From contig WTGW01000112.1 of the NCBI GenBank assembly GCA_011523395.1, positions 1 to 40,081 of the forward strand: a stretch of DNA of 40,081 nt. The letters are read 5' to 3'. The position numbers were made by a program, and so were the translations under genes. The stretch's first letter is position 1. The number at the start of each line of letters is the position of its first letter. Origin of the DNA: Acidimicrobiia bacterium. GTDB lineage: Bacteria; Actinomycetota; Acidimicrobiia; Spongiisociales; Spongiisociaceae. Below, piece by piece: positions 8,134-15,813 of this stretch. The notes beneath the pieces are model-generated. The model made no database searches and was not told where the DNA came from. It worked only from the letters and a program-made list of their open reading frames with translations.

Positions 8134-8895
8134 TCACCTGCGGTAGCCCAACTGGTGGGAGACGACCGCGGCGGCTTCGAGAACCGACTGGGTGAGGGCG
8201 AGCATTTCCGGATCCAGGCGTGACTTAGGCCCGGCTACCGACACGGCCGCGACCACGGTACGGCTCCGGTCGCGGATCGGGGCCGACACCGAGATGACGC
8301 CCAACTCCGATTCCTCGAGATTGCATGCGTAGCCGAGTCGACGGATCTCCGCCAGTTGCCCGCGGAGCGTGGCGATGTCGGCGATGGTGTGGACAGTCTT
8401 CGACTCCAGTTTCCAGCCGTCCAGGATCCGGTCGAGCGTCGTGTCGTCCAGGTGGGCGAGCAGGCATTTGCCGGTGCTGGTGGAGTGGGCCGGTTGGCGC
8501 CGTCCCACCTCTATGAACAGGCGCAGCATGTGAGGGGAGTCGAGGCGCTCGATGTAGATCACCTCGCGGAGGTCGAGCACTCCGGCATGCACGGTTCCGC
8601 CGGTCACGTCCTGCAGCCAGTTCATCGGGGGGGCCAGCGCGGCGTGCAGGTTGAGGCCCGTGACGGCGGTGTTGCCCAGGTCGTACATGGCCAGGCCCAG
8701 CCGGTAGCGACCGGTGTCGGGGTTCTTCACCAGCAGGTGCTCCTCGGTGAGCGTGGTGAGCAGGCGGTGCGCCGTGGACTTGCCGAGGTCGAGGCGCCTG
8801 GACAGCTCCGAGACGCCGATCTCGGGGCGTTCCGCGGAGAACTCCTTCAATGCCCGGGCGGCGTTCCGGACCGAGGACAGGGTGCGGCCGCTCAT
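8134..8895 (-). CDS. IclR-family transcriptional regulator
   Basis: A protein of 253 residues with the standard IclR layout: an N-terminal winged helix-turn-helix (ELSRRLDLGKSTAHRLL, about residues 24-40) and a C-terminal effector-binding domain with STGKCLLAHLDD and NLEESELGVISVSAPI. IclR proteins often control aromatic catabolism in actinobacteria (PcaR, PobR-like). It sits between the lower-pathway operon and the dioxygenase operon, which are divergent from each other, and is cotranscribed with the upstream unknown gene (ATGA overlap). A shared 18-base motif in both flanking promoter regions is its likely binding site. Whether it activates or represses, and its ligand, are unknown. Confidence 0.92.
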   Translation of the reverse strand: MSGRTLSSVRNAARALKEFSAERPEIGVSELSRRLDLGKSTAHRLLTTLTEEHLLVKNPDTGRYRLGLAMYDLGNTAVTGLNLHAALAPPMNWLQDVTGGTVHAGVLDLREVIYIERLDSPHMLRLFIEVGRRQPAHSTSTGKCLLAHLDDTTLDRILDGWKLESKTVHTIADIATLRGQLAEIRRLGYACNLEESELGVISVSAPIRDRSRTVVAAVSVAGPKSRLDPEMLALTQSVLEAAAVVSHQLGYRR

Positions 8896-9560
8896 CCGGC
8901 TCCTCTCAGCGCCGCCAGCACGGCCCTACGGACTTTCGTGCGGTCGCCGGTGGCCACCGACTCCTTCACCGGTTCGCTCCACGGAACCAGGGCGCTGGCC
9001 ACCAGCCCATGTGCCCGGGTCAGTCCGGCGGCGTCGGCCGCCGCCAGTTCGTCGACCAGCCCCGGATCGCCCGAGGCGTGGGCGCGGATGGACTCGTAGT
9101 CACGGGCGGCGGCGAGATGCGCGTTGGCCAGGCCGGTGCCGGCATGCGTCGCGTGGTGGGCCGTGAGGTCCGACCCGGGGCGCACCACCAGGTGGTAGTG
9201 GTGCCTACCTATCCCGACCACCCTCCTCACCGAACCGGGATCGGGCCGGTCACCGCCCTCAGCTGTCCCGAGAGCGGGAAGCACGACCGGATCCAGGAAC
9301 CGGAGAGTCCAGGCCATACCGTCCTGTTCGAAGTCGGCCGATACCTCCGGGCCCCGCGGCGCGGCGAGCCGGTCCCCCGTGGCGACCACGTGCAGGTTTC
9401 GCGCCCCGGCGGCCACCACCGTGAACGGACTGCTCAGCAGTTCAAGGCTTCCCTGTACGGCGGGCGGGAAGGTGAAGGCGATCCGGGCATAGGCAGCGTG
9501 GACGTTGCCCACGTAATCGGCCATGGCGGCCCGGATGTCTTCCGGGCGGGGTCTGGACAT
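8892..9560 (-). CDS. unrecognised protein cotranscribed with the IclR regulator
   Basis: A soluble protein of 222 residues that I do not recognise. It has no signal peptide or membrane segment. The middle part is rich in His: IGRHHYHLVV followed by LTAHHATHAGTGLANAH within about 40 residues. These could bind metal. The rest is Ala-rich and mostly helical at the C-terminus. It is the first gene of the iclR transcript and the iclR ATG overlaps its stop, so it is probably made with the regulator. A role in the aromatic pathway, for example in sensing or handling an intermediate, is guesswork. The open frame and the overlap support a real gene. Confidence 0.7.
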   Translation of the reverse strand: MSRPRPEDIRAAMADYVGNVHAAYARIAFTFPPAVQGSLELLSSPFTVVAAGARNLHVVATGDRLAAPRGPEVSADFEQDGMAWTLRFLDPVVLPALGTAEGGDRPDPGSVRRVVGIGRHHYHLVVRPGSDLTAHHATHAGTGLANAHLAAARDYESIRAHASGDPGLVDELAAADAAGLTRAHGLVASALVPWSEPVKESVATGDRTKVRRAVLAALRGAG

Positions 9561-9581
9561 GGCCGTCCATGCTAGCTCCCT

Positions 9582-9599
9582 GTTCTTCTATGCGGAACG
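9582..9599 (-). promoter_or_regulatory. shared regulatory motif, copy 2 (candidate IclR operator/promoter)
   Basis: Plus-strand GTTCTTCTATGCGGAACG, with perfect GTTC...GAAC ends, lies in the 105-bp divergent region. It is 22 bp before the start of the iclR transcript's first gene and 67 bp before the first catechol dioxygenase. It is nearly identical to the motif at 7985-8002. The position allows control of both directions. Read toward the iclR side it contains CATAGAAG, a possible -10 element. Confidence 0.6.
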
Positions 9600-9665
9600 A
9601 GGCTTCGGAATCCGTGCCGGCGGGCGTAGGTTACGGTCGTGTCGTCGTCAGGGGCTGCGTAGCAC

Positions 9666-10574
9666 ATGGGCATTCTCCGGTTGAGCCATGTGGACATCAC
9701 GGTTCCCGACCTCGATCTGGCCTCCGCCTACTACACCGGTGTCATGGGGATGATCGAGGTGGAACGCACCTCGGACCGGGCCTTCTTCAAATGCTGGGAC
9801 GAGGAGGACCATCACTCCCTGGCGGTCCGCTACGACCCCCGCGTGGGTATCGACCGGTTCTCGTTCAAGGTGGAGGACGACGAGGATCTGGCCGAGCTCG
9901 AAGACCGGGTCGAGTCGTTCGGCTTCCGGGTCGAACGGATCTCGAAGGGCGAGGAGATCGGGCAGGGCGAGTCGATCCGGTTCGCCACCCCGTCCGGCCA
10001 CACCATGGAGTTGGTGCGGGAGGTGGAGCGGGTGGGTGGCCTGCTCCCCAAGCTCAACCCTCCCCCGGCGCCGCTCGACCTGCCGGGCATCGCCCCGCCC
10101 CGGATGGACCACCTTCTGGTAACCGCCGAGGAAGTGGGAGAGGCCACCAAGTTCTACACCGACATCCTCGAGTTCAGGATCACCGAGCAACTCCTCGACG
10201 GTGAGGGTCGCCAGATCGGGACCTGGCTCGAGCGCAGCCACTCGCCGCACGACCTGGCGGTGGTCTCGGGACCGAACGGGGGTCTCCACCACTTCGCCTT
10301 CTGGCTGGACGCCTGGGATGACGTCCGCCGCTCGGCCGACATCCTCGCCTACCACGCCATCCAGATCGACGTGGGCCCCACCCGCCACGGCATCACCCGC
10401 GGGAGCACCATCTACTTCTTCGATCCGATGGGAACCCGTAACGAGGTGTTCACCGGCGGCTACCGGCCCGATCCCGACTTCCCCACCATCACCTGGACCG
10501 AGGACAACATCGGCAAGGCCATCTTCTACTACGAGGGCGAGCTCAACGAGCGCTTCATGAAGGTCCATACGTAA
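9666..10574 (+). CDS. catechol 2,3-dioxygenase (extradiol, type I), copy 1
   Basis: A two-domain extradiol dioxygenase of the vicinal oxygen chelate superfamily, 302 residues, standard length. By alignment with XylE the Fe(II) ligands are His149 (RMDHLL), His209 (LHHFAFW) and Glu260 (TRNEVFTGG). Active-site His195 (SPHD), His241 (TRHG) and Tyr250 are also present. It cleaves catechol or a substituted catechol to a 2-hydroxymuconate-semialdehyde-type product. It is the first gene of the plus-strand operon, divergent from the iclR transcript, and is followed 25 bp later by a paralogue. Exact substrate, for instance catechol versus alkylcatechol, cannot be read from sequence. Confidence 0.92.
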   Translation: MGILRLSHVDITVPDLDLASAYYTGVMGMIEVERTSDRAFFKCWDEEDHHSLAVRYDPRVGIDRFSFKVEDDEDLAELEDRVESFGFRVERISKGEEIGQGESIRFATPSGHTMELVREVERVGGLLPKLNPPPAPLDLPGIAPPRMDHLLVTAEEVGEATKFYTDILEFRITEQLLDGEGRQIGTWLERSHSPHDLAVVSGPNGGLHHFAFWLDAWDDVRRSADILAYHAIQIDVGPTRHGITRGSTIYFFDPMGTRNEVFTGGYRPDPDFPTITWTEDNIGKAIFYYEGELNERFMKVHT

Positions 10575-10599
10575 TGGCGTCCCCGCGAGAAGGCCGCTA

Positions 10600-11511
10600 G
10601 TGGGCATCTTGCGGCTCTCGCATGTCGTCGTCCGGGTCCCCGACATCGAGCTGGCGACGGCCTACTACTCCGAGGTGGTCGGCCTGATCGAGACCGCCCG
10701 GGAACCCGAGCGGGTCTACATGAAGTGCTGGGATGAGCACCAGCACCACAGCGTGATCCTCGAGTACGCGCCCACCTACGGCCTGGAGAGGTTCGGGTTC
10801 AAGGTGCAGCACGAGTCCGATCTGGATGACCTGGCATCCCGCATCGAAGCGGCCGGGATCGCCACCAAGCGGTTCGAGCCCGGCGAACTGGGCATCGGGT
10901 CGGGCGCGACGGTGCAGTTCGTGGCGCCCTCGGGCCACACCACCGAGTTGGTGTGGGGCATGGCGCAGGTCGGGAACCTCCTCCCGCTGACCAACCCGCC
11001 GCCCGAACCGCAGGGCCTGGTGGGGATCCACCCGCCCCGGCTCGATCACATCTTCCTGATGTGCGAGGACGTGGACGAGACCACCGCCTTCTACACGGAT
11101 GTGCTCGACTTCCGCCTGACCGAGCAGATCCTGGCCGATGACGGGCACCAGCTGGTCACCTTCCTGGAACGGACCCACACCCCCCACGACATCGCCTTCA
11201 TCACCGGACCGAACGGAGCCTTCCACCACATGGCCTTCTGGCTGGACGACTGGAACGAGGTCCGCAAGGCGGCCGACATCTGCTCCTACCACGGCATTCC
11301 CATCGACGCCGGCCCCACCCGCCACGGCGCCACCCGCGGTCACGGCCTCTACTTCTTCGATCCCGCCGGGAACCGCAACGAGGTGTACACCGGGGGCTAC
11401 TGGGCCGACCCGGACCGCGAGCCGGTCACGTGGACCGAGGCGGAGATCGGGCGGGCCGTGTTCTACTACGAAGGGGTGGTCGACCACCGCTTCATGACGG
11501 TGCACTCATGA
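10600..11511 (+). CDS. catechol 2,3-dioxygenase (extradiol, type I), copy 2
   Basis: A paralogue of the preceding dioxygenase, 303 residues, starting with the same MGILRLSHV. Metal ligands are His150 (RLDHIF), His210 (FHHMAFW) and Glu261 (NRNEVYTGG), so it should be active. The start is GTG at 10600 with GAGAAGG 6 bases upstream. The two copies are clearly homologous but well diverged, so this is not a fresh duplication. They probably differ in ring-substituent preference or inactivation resistance. Its TGA overlaps the ATG of the phosphatase gene, tying dioxygenase and phosphatase expression together. Confidence 0.92.
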   Translation: MGILRLSHVVVRVPDIELATAYYSEVVGLIETAREPERVYMKCWDEHQHHSVILEYAPTYGLERFGFKVQHESDLDDLASRIEAAGIATKRFEPGELGIGSGATVQFVAPSGHTTELVWGMAQVGNLLPLTNPPPEPQGLVGIHPPRLDHIFLMCEDVDETTAFYTDVLDFRLTEQILADDGHQLVTFLERTHTPHDIAFITGPNGAFHHMAFWLDDWNEVRKAADICSYHGIPIDAGPTRHGATRGHGLYFFDPAGNRNEVYTGGYWADPDREPVTWTEAEIGRAVFYYEGVVDHRFMTVHS

Positions 11512-12587
11512 CCCGCAAGCGTCCCGACCTCCCTCGCACCGAGCGGGACGAGGCGCCCATGTACCTGGCGCGCTATCTCGAGCGGGCCACCAGGCCCCCG
11601 GACCCCGACGATGACGCTGACGACGCCACCCCTCTCTACCTGCGCCGCTTCCGGCAGCGCCGGTCCACGGAGACCATCACCGCGCCTTTGCCGCCGCTCT
11701 GGGAGCGGTCCGACCACGGCATGCAGATGGTGCTCAGCGAGGACAACCGCAACAAGGAGATCGGCGCCCCGCCCCAGGCCGCCCGCCCGGTGGTCAACGA
11801 CGTCTACCTCGTCCGGCACGCCGAGACCCAGGGATACTCGACGGAGGCCGGCATCACCCCGCTGGGCGCCTGGCAGGCGCGCTCGGTGGGCCACACCCTC
11901 GCTCGCCGGGTCGGCGCCGGGGAGAAGATCGTGCTCGCCCATGCGGCCACCAACCGGGCCGGCCAGACCATCGAGCAGATCCACCGCTCCGTGCTGGACG
12001 GGCTGGAGCTTTTCGAGAAGGACGTCAAGGTCATCGACCCCAGGCCGTATGACGAGTTCCGCAACTTCATGGTCGCGACCCCGGACGGCATCATGGACGT
12101 GACCGCCGCCTTCCGCCTCTACTACTCGGTTCTGGAGCGGTTCGAGCGCATCGCCCTTGGCGACCGCCCCGCCTGGCTGGTCGAGATCGATCGGTTCTGG
12201 CGCACCCAGTTCGGGGGAGGCGATCCGATCCAGCACTGGCTTACGATCCCCATGCTGCACTTCGAGCCGCCCGCCCTCTGCGTGCGGCGGTTCTGGACCG
12301 GGATCAGGTCCCTGGCCGCCGCCGATCCCGGGGCCCGCATCGTCATCGCCAGCCACTCGGGGCCGATCCGCGCCTTCGCCATCTGGGCCTTCGGCTACGA
12401 CCCGGGCGAGCCCTACAACACCGAGCACGTGCGGGTGAAGCTGATGGAGGGCGGCCGGGAAGCCCTCGTCATCTACCGCAACCGGGTCCAAGAGGTCATG
12501 GTTCCCGACATCGGCGACCTACCCACCTGGTCGCTCGACGAGGACTGGACACCGCCGGCAGGCAACGACGGGAGTCACGATGTCTGA
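11508..12587 (+). CDS. histidine phosphatase-superfamily protein with N-terminal extension
   Basis: A protein of 359 residues. The histidine phosphatase (phosphoglycerate mutase-like) domain starts near residue 97. It has LVRHAET, in which His104 would be the phosphorylated nucleophile, the Arg-containing AATNRAGQTI, and the second catalytic His283 in ASHSGPIRAF. The first 95 residues are an unusual extension, acidic and Arg-rich, holding two similar segments: APMYLARYLER and TPLYLRRFRQR. They may dock a partner protein. The ATG overlaps the dioxygenase stop (ATGA). With a phenol-phosphorylating dikinase encoded directly downstream, the simplest role is removal of phosphate from a phosphorylated aromatic intermediate, giving the catechol. 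That role is inferred. Confidence 0.82.
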   Translation: MTRKRPDLPRTERDEAPMYLARYLERATRPPDPDDDADDATPLYLRRFRQRRSTETITAPLPPLWERSDHGMQMVLSEDNRNKEIGAPPQAARPVVNDVYLVRHAETQGYSTEAGITPLGAWQARSVGHTLARRVGAGEKIVLAHAATNRAGQTIEQIHRSVLDGLELFEKDVKVIDPRPYDEFRNFMVATPDGIMDVTAAFRLYYSVLERFERIALGDRPAWLVEIDRFWRTQFGGGDPIQHWLTIPMLHFEPPALCVRRFWTGIRSLAAADPGARIVIASHSGPIRAFAIWAFGYDPGEPYNTEHVRVKLMEGGREALVIYRNRVQEVMVPDIGDLPTWSLDEDWTPPAGNDGSHDV

Positions 12588-12630
12588 TCCCCACCGGAGA
12601 CTCCGGACCGTATTGGACGGAATCCTCACC

Positions 12631-12662
12631 ACTGACCACTGCCCACTGCCCACTGGCCACTG
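12631..12662. repeat. short heptamer array, same family as at 8.0 kb
   Basis: About 4.5 units in the reverse orientation: ACTGACC, ACTGCCC twice, ACTGGCC, then a partial unit. They lie in the 155-bp gap between the phosphatase and the dikinase ATP-grasp subunit. This is the only gap over 110 bp inside the plus-strand operon. No promoter was recognised in it. Confidence 0.85.
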
Positions 12663-12742
12663 CGGTGTGTGATGCGTGCCCCACCGTCAGCCCCGAGGCC
12701 AACCTCCCCCGTCCGGCGCCGACCCCCGACCGGGAGCCCAAC

Positions 12743-13849
12743 ATGAGTAACCGGTTCATCATCTGGTTCAACGACTACCGCCCCGAGGACAGGCCCAGGA
12801 TCGGGGGCAAGAACGCCGGGCTGGGCGAGATGATCAAAGCCGATCTCCCCGTCCCGCCGGGATTCGCCGTCACCACGGACGGTTTCGAGACCATCCGGAA
12901 CCACCCCAAGACCGTGGAAGAGGTCCGGACCCTCCTGGCCACGGTCGACTTCGGCGATCCTCCCGGCATCAGGGAGGTGTCCGGACAGGTGCGGTCCCTG
13001 ATCGAGGCTGTTCCGATGGCCGCCGACCTCGAGGACGCCGTCCGTTCGGCCTACGCCGAGTTGTGCTCGCGCTGCAACCAGGACGACGTTCCCGTGGCGG
13101 TCCGCTCCAGCGCCACCGCCGAGGACCTTCCGGACGCCAGCTTCGCCGGCCAGCAGGACACCTTCCTGTGGGTGCGGGGCGCCGCCTCCGTTGTCGAGCA
13201 CGTCAAGCGGTGCTGGTCGTCCCTCTTCACCGACCGGGCCATGTCCTACCGCCACGAGATGGCGCATGACCACGAGGTGGTGTCGATGTCGGTGGCCGTC
13301 CAGCAGATGGTCGATCCCAAGTCGGCCGGGGTGGCCTTCACGCTCGATCCGGCCACCGGGGACCGGTCCCAGGTCGCCGTCGAGTCCTCATGGGGCCTCG
13401 GCGAGGCGGTGGTGTCGGGAGAGGTCACGCCGGACAACTTCCTGGTGGACAAGGTGATCCTCGAGATCCACTCGCGCACCATCTCCCCCAAGCACACCGA
13501 GCTGGTGATGCGGTCGGACGGGGACGGGGTGGAATGGCGCGACGTGGGAGCCCGCAGGCAGCAGAGCCCGTCGGTCAGCGACGCCGAACTGATCGAGATC
13601 ACCCGCATGGCCAAGGCCGCAGAGCGGTACTTCGGCGCTCCCCAGGACGTCGAGTGGGCGGTCGACCGTCACCTGCCCGAGGGTCGGAACGTCGTGATGC
13701 TCCAGAGCAGACCGGAGACGGTGTGGAGCCGGAAGGCCCCCCGCCAGGTGTCCGAGCCCTCGTCGGGGTTCATGGACAGCATCGTGTCCACCCTGCTCTC
13801 CCCGATACATACGCGGGATTCCGTATCCGCCGACGACGAGGAGGCATGA
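12743..13849 (+). CDS. PEP-synthase-like ATP-binding subunit (phenylphosphate synthase PpsB / CreI type)
   Basis: A protein of 368 residues matching only the N-terminal nucleotide-binding part of PEP synthase. It has GGKNAGLGEM and VPPGFAVTT near the start, VAVRSSATAEDLPDASFAGQ at about 110-130, DPATGDRSQ, SSWGLGEAVVSGEVTPD, and at the end QDVEWAVD and VMLQSRPET. It lacks the phosphohistidine and pyruvate domains. It would bind ATP and transfer the beta-phosphate to the His of the next gene product. Thauera phenylphosphate synthase has a subunit of the same size and content, and Corynebacterium uses a related pair for cresol. ATG at 12743 has CGGGAG upstream. A GTG start 78 bases earlier is less likely. 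Confidence 0.88.
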   Translation: MSNRFIIWFNDYRPEDRPRIGGKNAGLGEMIKADLPVPPGFAVTTDGFETIRNHPKTVEEVRTLLATVDFGDPPGIREVSGQVRSLIEAVPMAADLEDAVRSAYAELCSRCNQDDVPVAVRSSATAEDLPDASFAGQQDTFLWVRGAASVVEHVKRCWSSLFTDRAMSYRHEMAHDHEVVSMSVAVQQMVDPKSAGVAFTLDPATGDRSQVAVESSWGLGEAVVSGEVTPDNFLVDKVILEIHSRTISPKHTELVMRSDGDGVEWRDVGARRQQSPSVSDAELIEITRMAKAAERYFGAPQDVEWAVDRHLPEGRNVVMLQSRPETVWSRKAPRQVSEPSSGFMDSIVSTLLSPIHTRDSVSADDEEA

Positions 13850-13923
13850 CAGGACCGGAAAAAGGCGGAGTCGCAGACATCCGGCAGAACCAAGAAGCAT
13901 CCATTTCGAAAAGGAGACCACAA

Positions 13924-15708
13924 ATGGCCAAGCGCTTCCCCAGCCCGTTCGAGGCTGAGACCCCACCCGGCGCCGAAGGGTGGCAGGACCTGTACACATA
14001 TTCGCTCCCGTTTTCCGATGATCGACGGGATTACGAGGAGGCCACCTTCTGGTTCCAGGACAGCATCCACTGGGCGGAGCCGCTCACGCCGTGGGACGCC
14101 ACCTGGTACGAGTACGCGATAGCGGCGCTGTCCCAGTACAACACCCGCCACTACCTGATACCGCCCGCGCTTGGAATCGACTACCGCGTGCTGAACGGCT
14201 ACGCGTACCTCACCCCGGTGCCGGTCCTGGACGGAGCCGAGATCGAGGCGCGCGTCCCGCAGTTCATGGAACGGGCCGGCTTCTACTTCATGAACTGGGG
14301 CGATCTGTACGACAAGTGGCTCGTCAAGATGAAGGACCTGATCGCCGAGATGGAGGCCATCCGCTTCTCGCCCCTGCCCGAGAAGGAAGACCTGGAGGTC
14401 ATCACCGAGGGTCACGGGACCGGTTCGGGCCTCACCATCCAGGAGGAGTACCGGGGGCTTCTGAACCTCGGCCTGAAGCTCTGGCACTACCACTTCGAGT
14501 TCCTCAACCTGGGCTACGCCGCCTACCTCGACTATTTCGGGTTCTGCAAGCAGGCGTTTCCCAACATCCCCGACCTCGCCATCGCCCGGATGGTCGCCGG
14601 GGTCGAGGTGGACCTGTTCCGGCCCGACGAGGAACTGAAGACCCTCGCCGCCATCGTGGTGGACAACGGGTTGGAGGACCAGCTGGCCGGAGGCTTGAGT
14701 GCCCTCGAGGGGACGCCGTTCATGGACCACTGGAACTCGGTCAAGCACCCCTGGTTCAACTACTCGGCAGGCAACGGCTTCTACCACAGCGACAAGGTCT
14801 GGATCGAGCATCCGGAGATCCCGCTCGGGTTCGTGGCGGGATACGTCGAGCGCATCAAGGCAGGCGAGGACGTCTCGAGGCCCATCGAGAGGATCCGCGC
14901 CGAGCGCGACCGGATCGTGGATGAGTACACGGCGCTGCTGTCCTCGGACGAGGACCGTGAGGCCTTCCAGGGCAAGCTGGGCCTGGCCCGGGTGGTATTC
15001 CCCTACGTGGAGAACCACAACTTCTACGTGGAGCACTGGAGCCACTCGGTGATGTTCCGCAAGATGAAGGAACTCGGCGACGTGTTCGTCAAGGAGGGCT
15101 TCCTGGCATCCCGGGACGACGTCTTCTACATGAAGCGCGACGAGGTCAACGAGGCGCTCTGGGACATGTACTCGGCCTGGGCGGTGGGCACCAGCCCGCG
15201 CGGCCCGGCCTACTGGCCGCGGGAGGTGACCCGGCGCAGGGGCATCGTCGACGCCCTGCGGCAGTGGAGCCCGCCACCGGCCCTCGGCGAGCCACCCGAG
15301 GTGGTCACCGAGCCGTTCACGATCATGCTGTGGGGTATCACCTCCGAGAGCATCGGCATGTGGCTGGGCGCCGGGGACGACGCCGACGGAGGCCTGCGCG
15401 GCTTCGCCGCCTCGCCCGGAGTGGCCGAAGGTCCGGCCCGGGTCATCATGTCGGCGGACGACATCGGCCAGCTGCAGGACGGTGAGATCCTGGTGGCGCC
15501 GATCACCGCGCCGAGCTGGGCGCCCGCTTTCGGCACGATCGGCGCGGCGGTCACCGACATCGGTGGGATGATGTCCCATGCCGCCATCGTGTGCCGGGAG
15601 TACGGCCTGCCGGCCGTCACCGGAACCGCTTTCGGCACCAGGGACATCGAGACCGGAACGATGCTGCGGGTCGACGGCAGCGCCGGCACGGTGACCGTTC
15701 TCGACTGA
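13924..15708 (+). CDS. phosphohistidine subunit of an aryl-phosphate-forming dikinase (PpsA / CreH type)
   Basis: A protein of 594 residues (about 67 kDa). The C-terminal 100 residues are the swivelling phosphohistidine domain of PEP-utilising enzymes, with His552 in GMMSHAAIVCREYGLP. The remaining 480 residues, rich in Trp, Tyr and Phe, have no pyruvate-binding barrel and should carry the substrate site, as in rifampin phosphotransferase and phenylphosphate synthase. Together with the ATP-grasp subunit it would convert a phenol and ATP to aryl phosphate, AMP and phosphate. AAGGAG lies 7 bases before ATG. No CBS-domain third subunit (PpsC) is present. The overall class is clear, the acceptor is inferred from neighbours. 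Confidence 0.85.
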   Translation: MAKRFPSPFEAETPPGAEGWQDLYTYSLPFSDDRRDYEEATFWFQDSIHWAEPLTPWDATWYEYAIAALSQYNTRHYLIPPALGIDYRVLNGYAYLTPVPVLDGAEIEARVPQFMERAGFYFMNWGDLYDKWLVKMKDLIAEMEAIRFSPLPEKEDLEVITEGHGTGSGLTIQEEYRGLLNLGLKLWHYHFEFLNLGYAAYLDYFGFCKQAFPNIPDLAIARMVAGVEVDLFRPDEELKTLAAIVVDNGLEDQLAGGLSALEGTPFMDHWNSVKHPWFNYSAGNGFYHSDKVWIEHPEIPLGFVAGYVERIKAGEDVSRPIERIRAERDRIVDEYTALLSSDEDREAFQGKLGLARVVFPYVENHNFYVEHWSHSVMFRKMKELGDVFVKEGFLASRDDVFYMKRDEVNEALWDMYSAWAVGTSPRGPAYWPREVTRRRGIVDALRQWSPPPALGEPPEVVTEPFTIMLWGITSESIGMWLGAGDDADGGLRGFAASPGVAEGPARVIMSADDIGQLQDGEILVAPITAPSWAPAFGTIGAAVTDIGGMMSHAAIVCREYGLPAVTGTAFGTRDIETGTMLRVDGSAGTVTVLD

Positions 15709-15746
15709 CAGCGGACGAGGCAGAAGGAACGAGGCGTACGCGGATG

Positions 15747-15792
15747 AGGAGGGTGCTGAGAGCCCGGCCGGGTAGTTTTCCGGCACCCTCCT
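15747..15792 (+). other. intercistronic hairpin between dikinase and oxygenase genes
   Basis: Perfect 10-bp inverted repeat AGGAGGGTGC / GCACCCTCCT with a 26-base loop that itself holds the palindrome CCCGGCCGGG. No T-run follows, so it is not a standard terminator. It may protect or process the transcript and so set different levels for the two flanking genes. The oxygenase ribosome-binding site (AAAGGAGAG) starts just after it. Confidence 0.55.
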
Positions 15793-15813
15793 AGGACACA
15801 AAGGAGAGAGGCA

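Noticed and set aside
7908-8195. Open frames through the heptamer array coding for repeated SVVSGQW-type peptides
   Set aside because: The peptide is only a translation of the 7-bp repeat in all frames. There is no ribosome-binding site and it overlaps regulatory DNA.
12743-15708. The two PEP-synthase-like genes as a housekeeping PEP synthase split by a frameshift
   Set aside because: Each half has its own start and ribosome-binding site. The second half lacks the pyruvate-binding domain and has a large unrelated N-terminal part, so it is a dedicated two-subunit dikinase.
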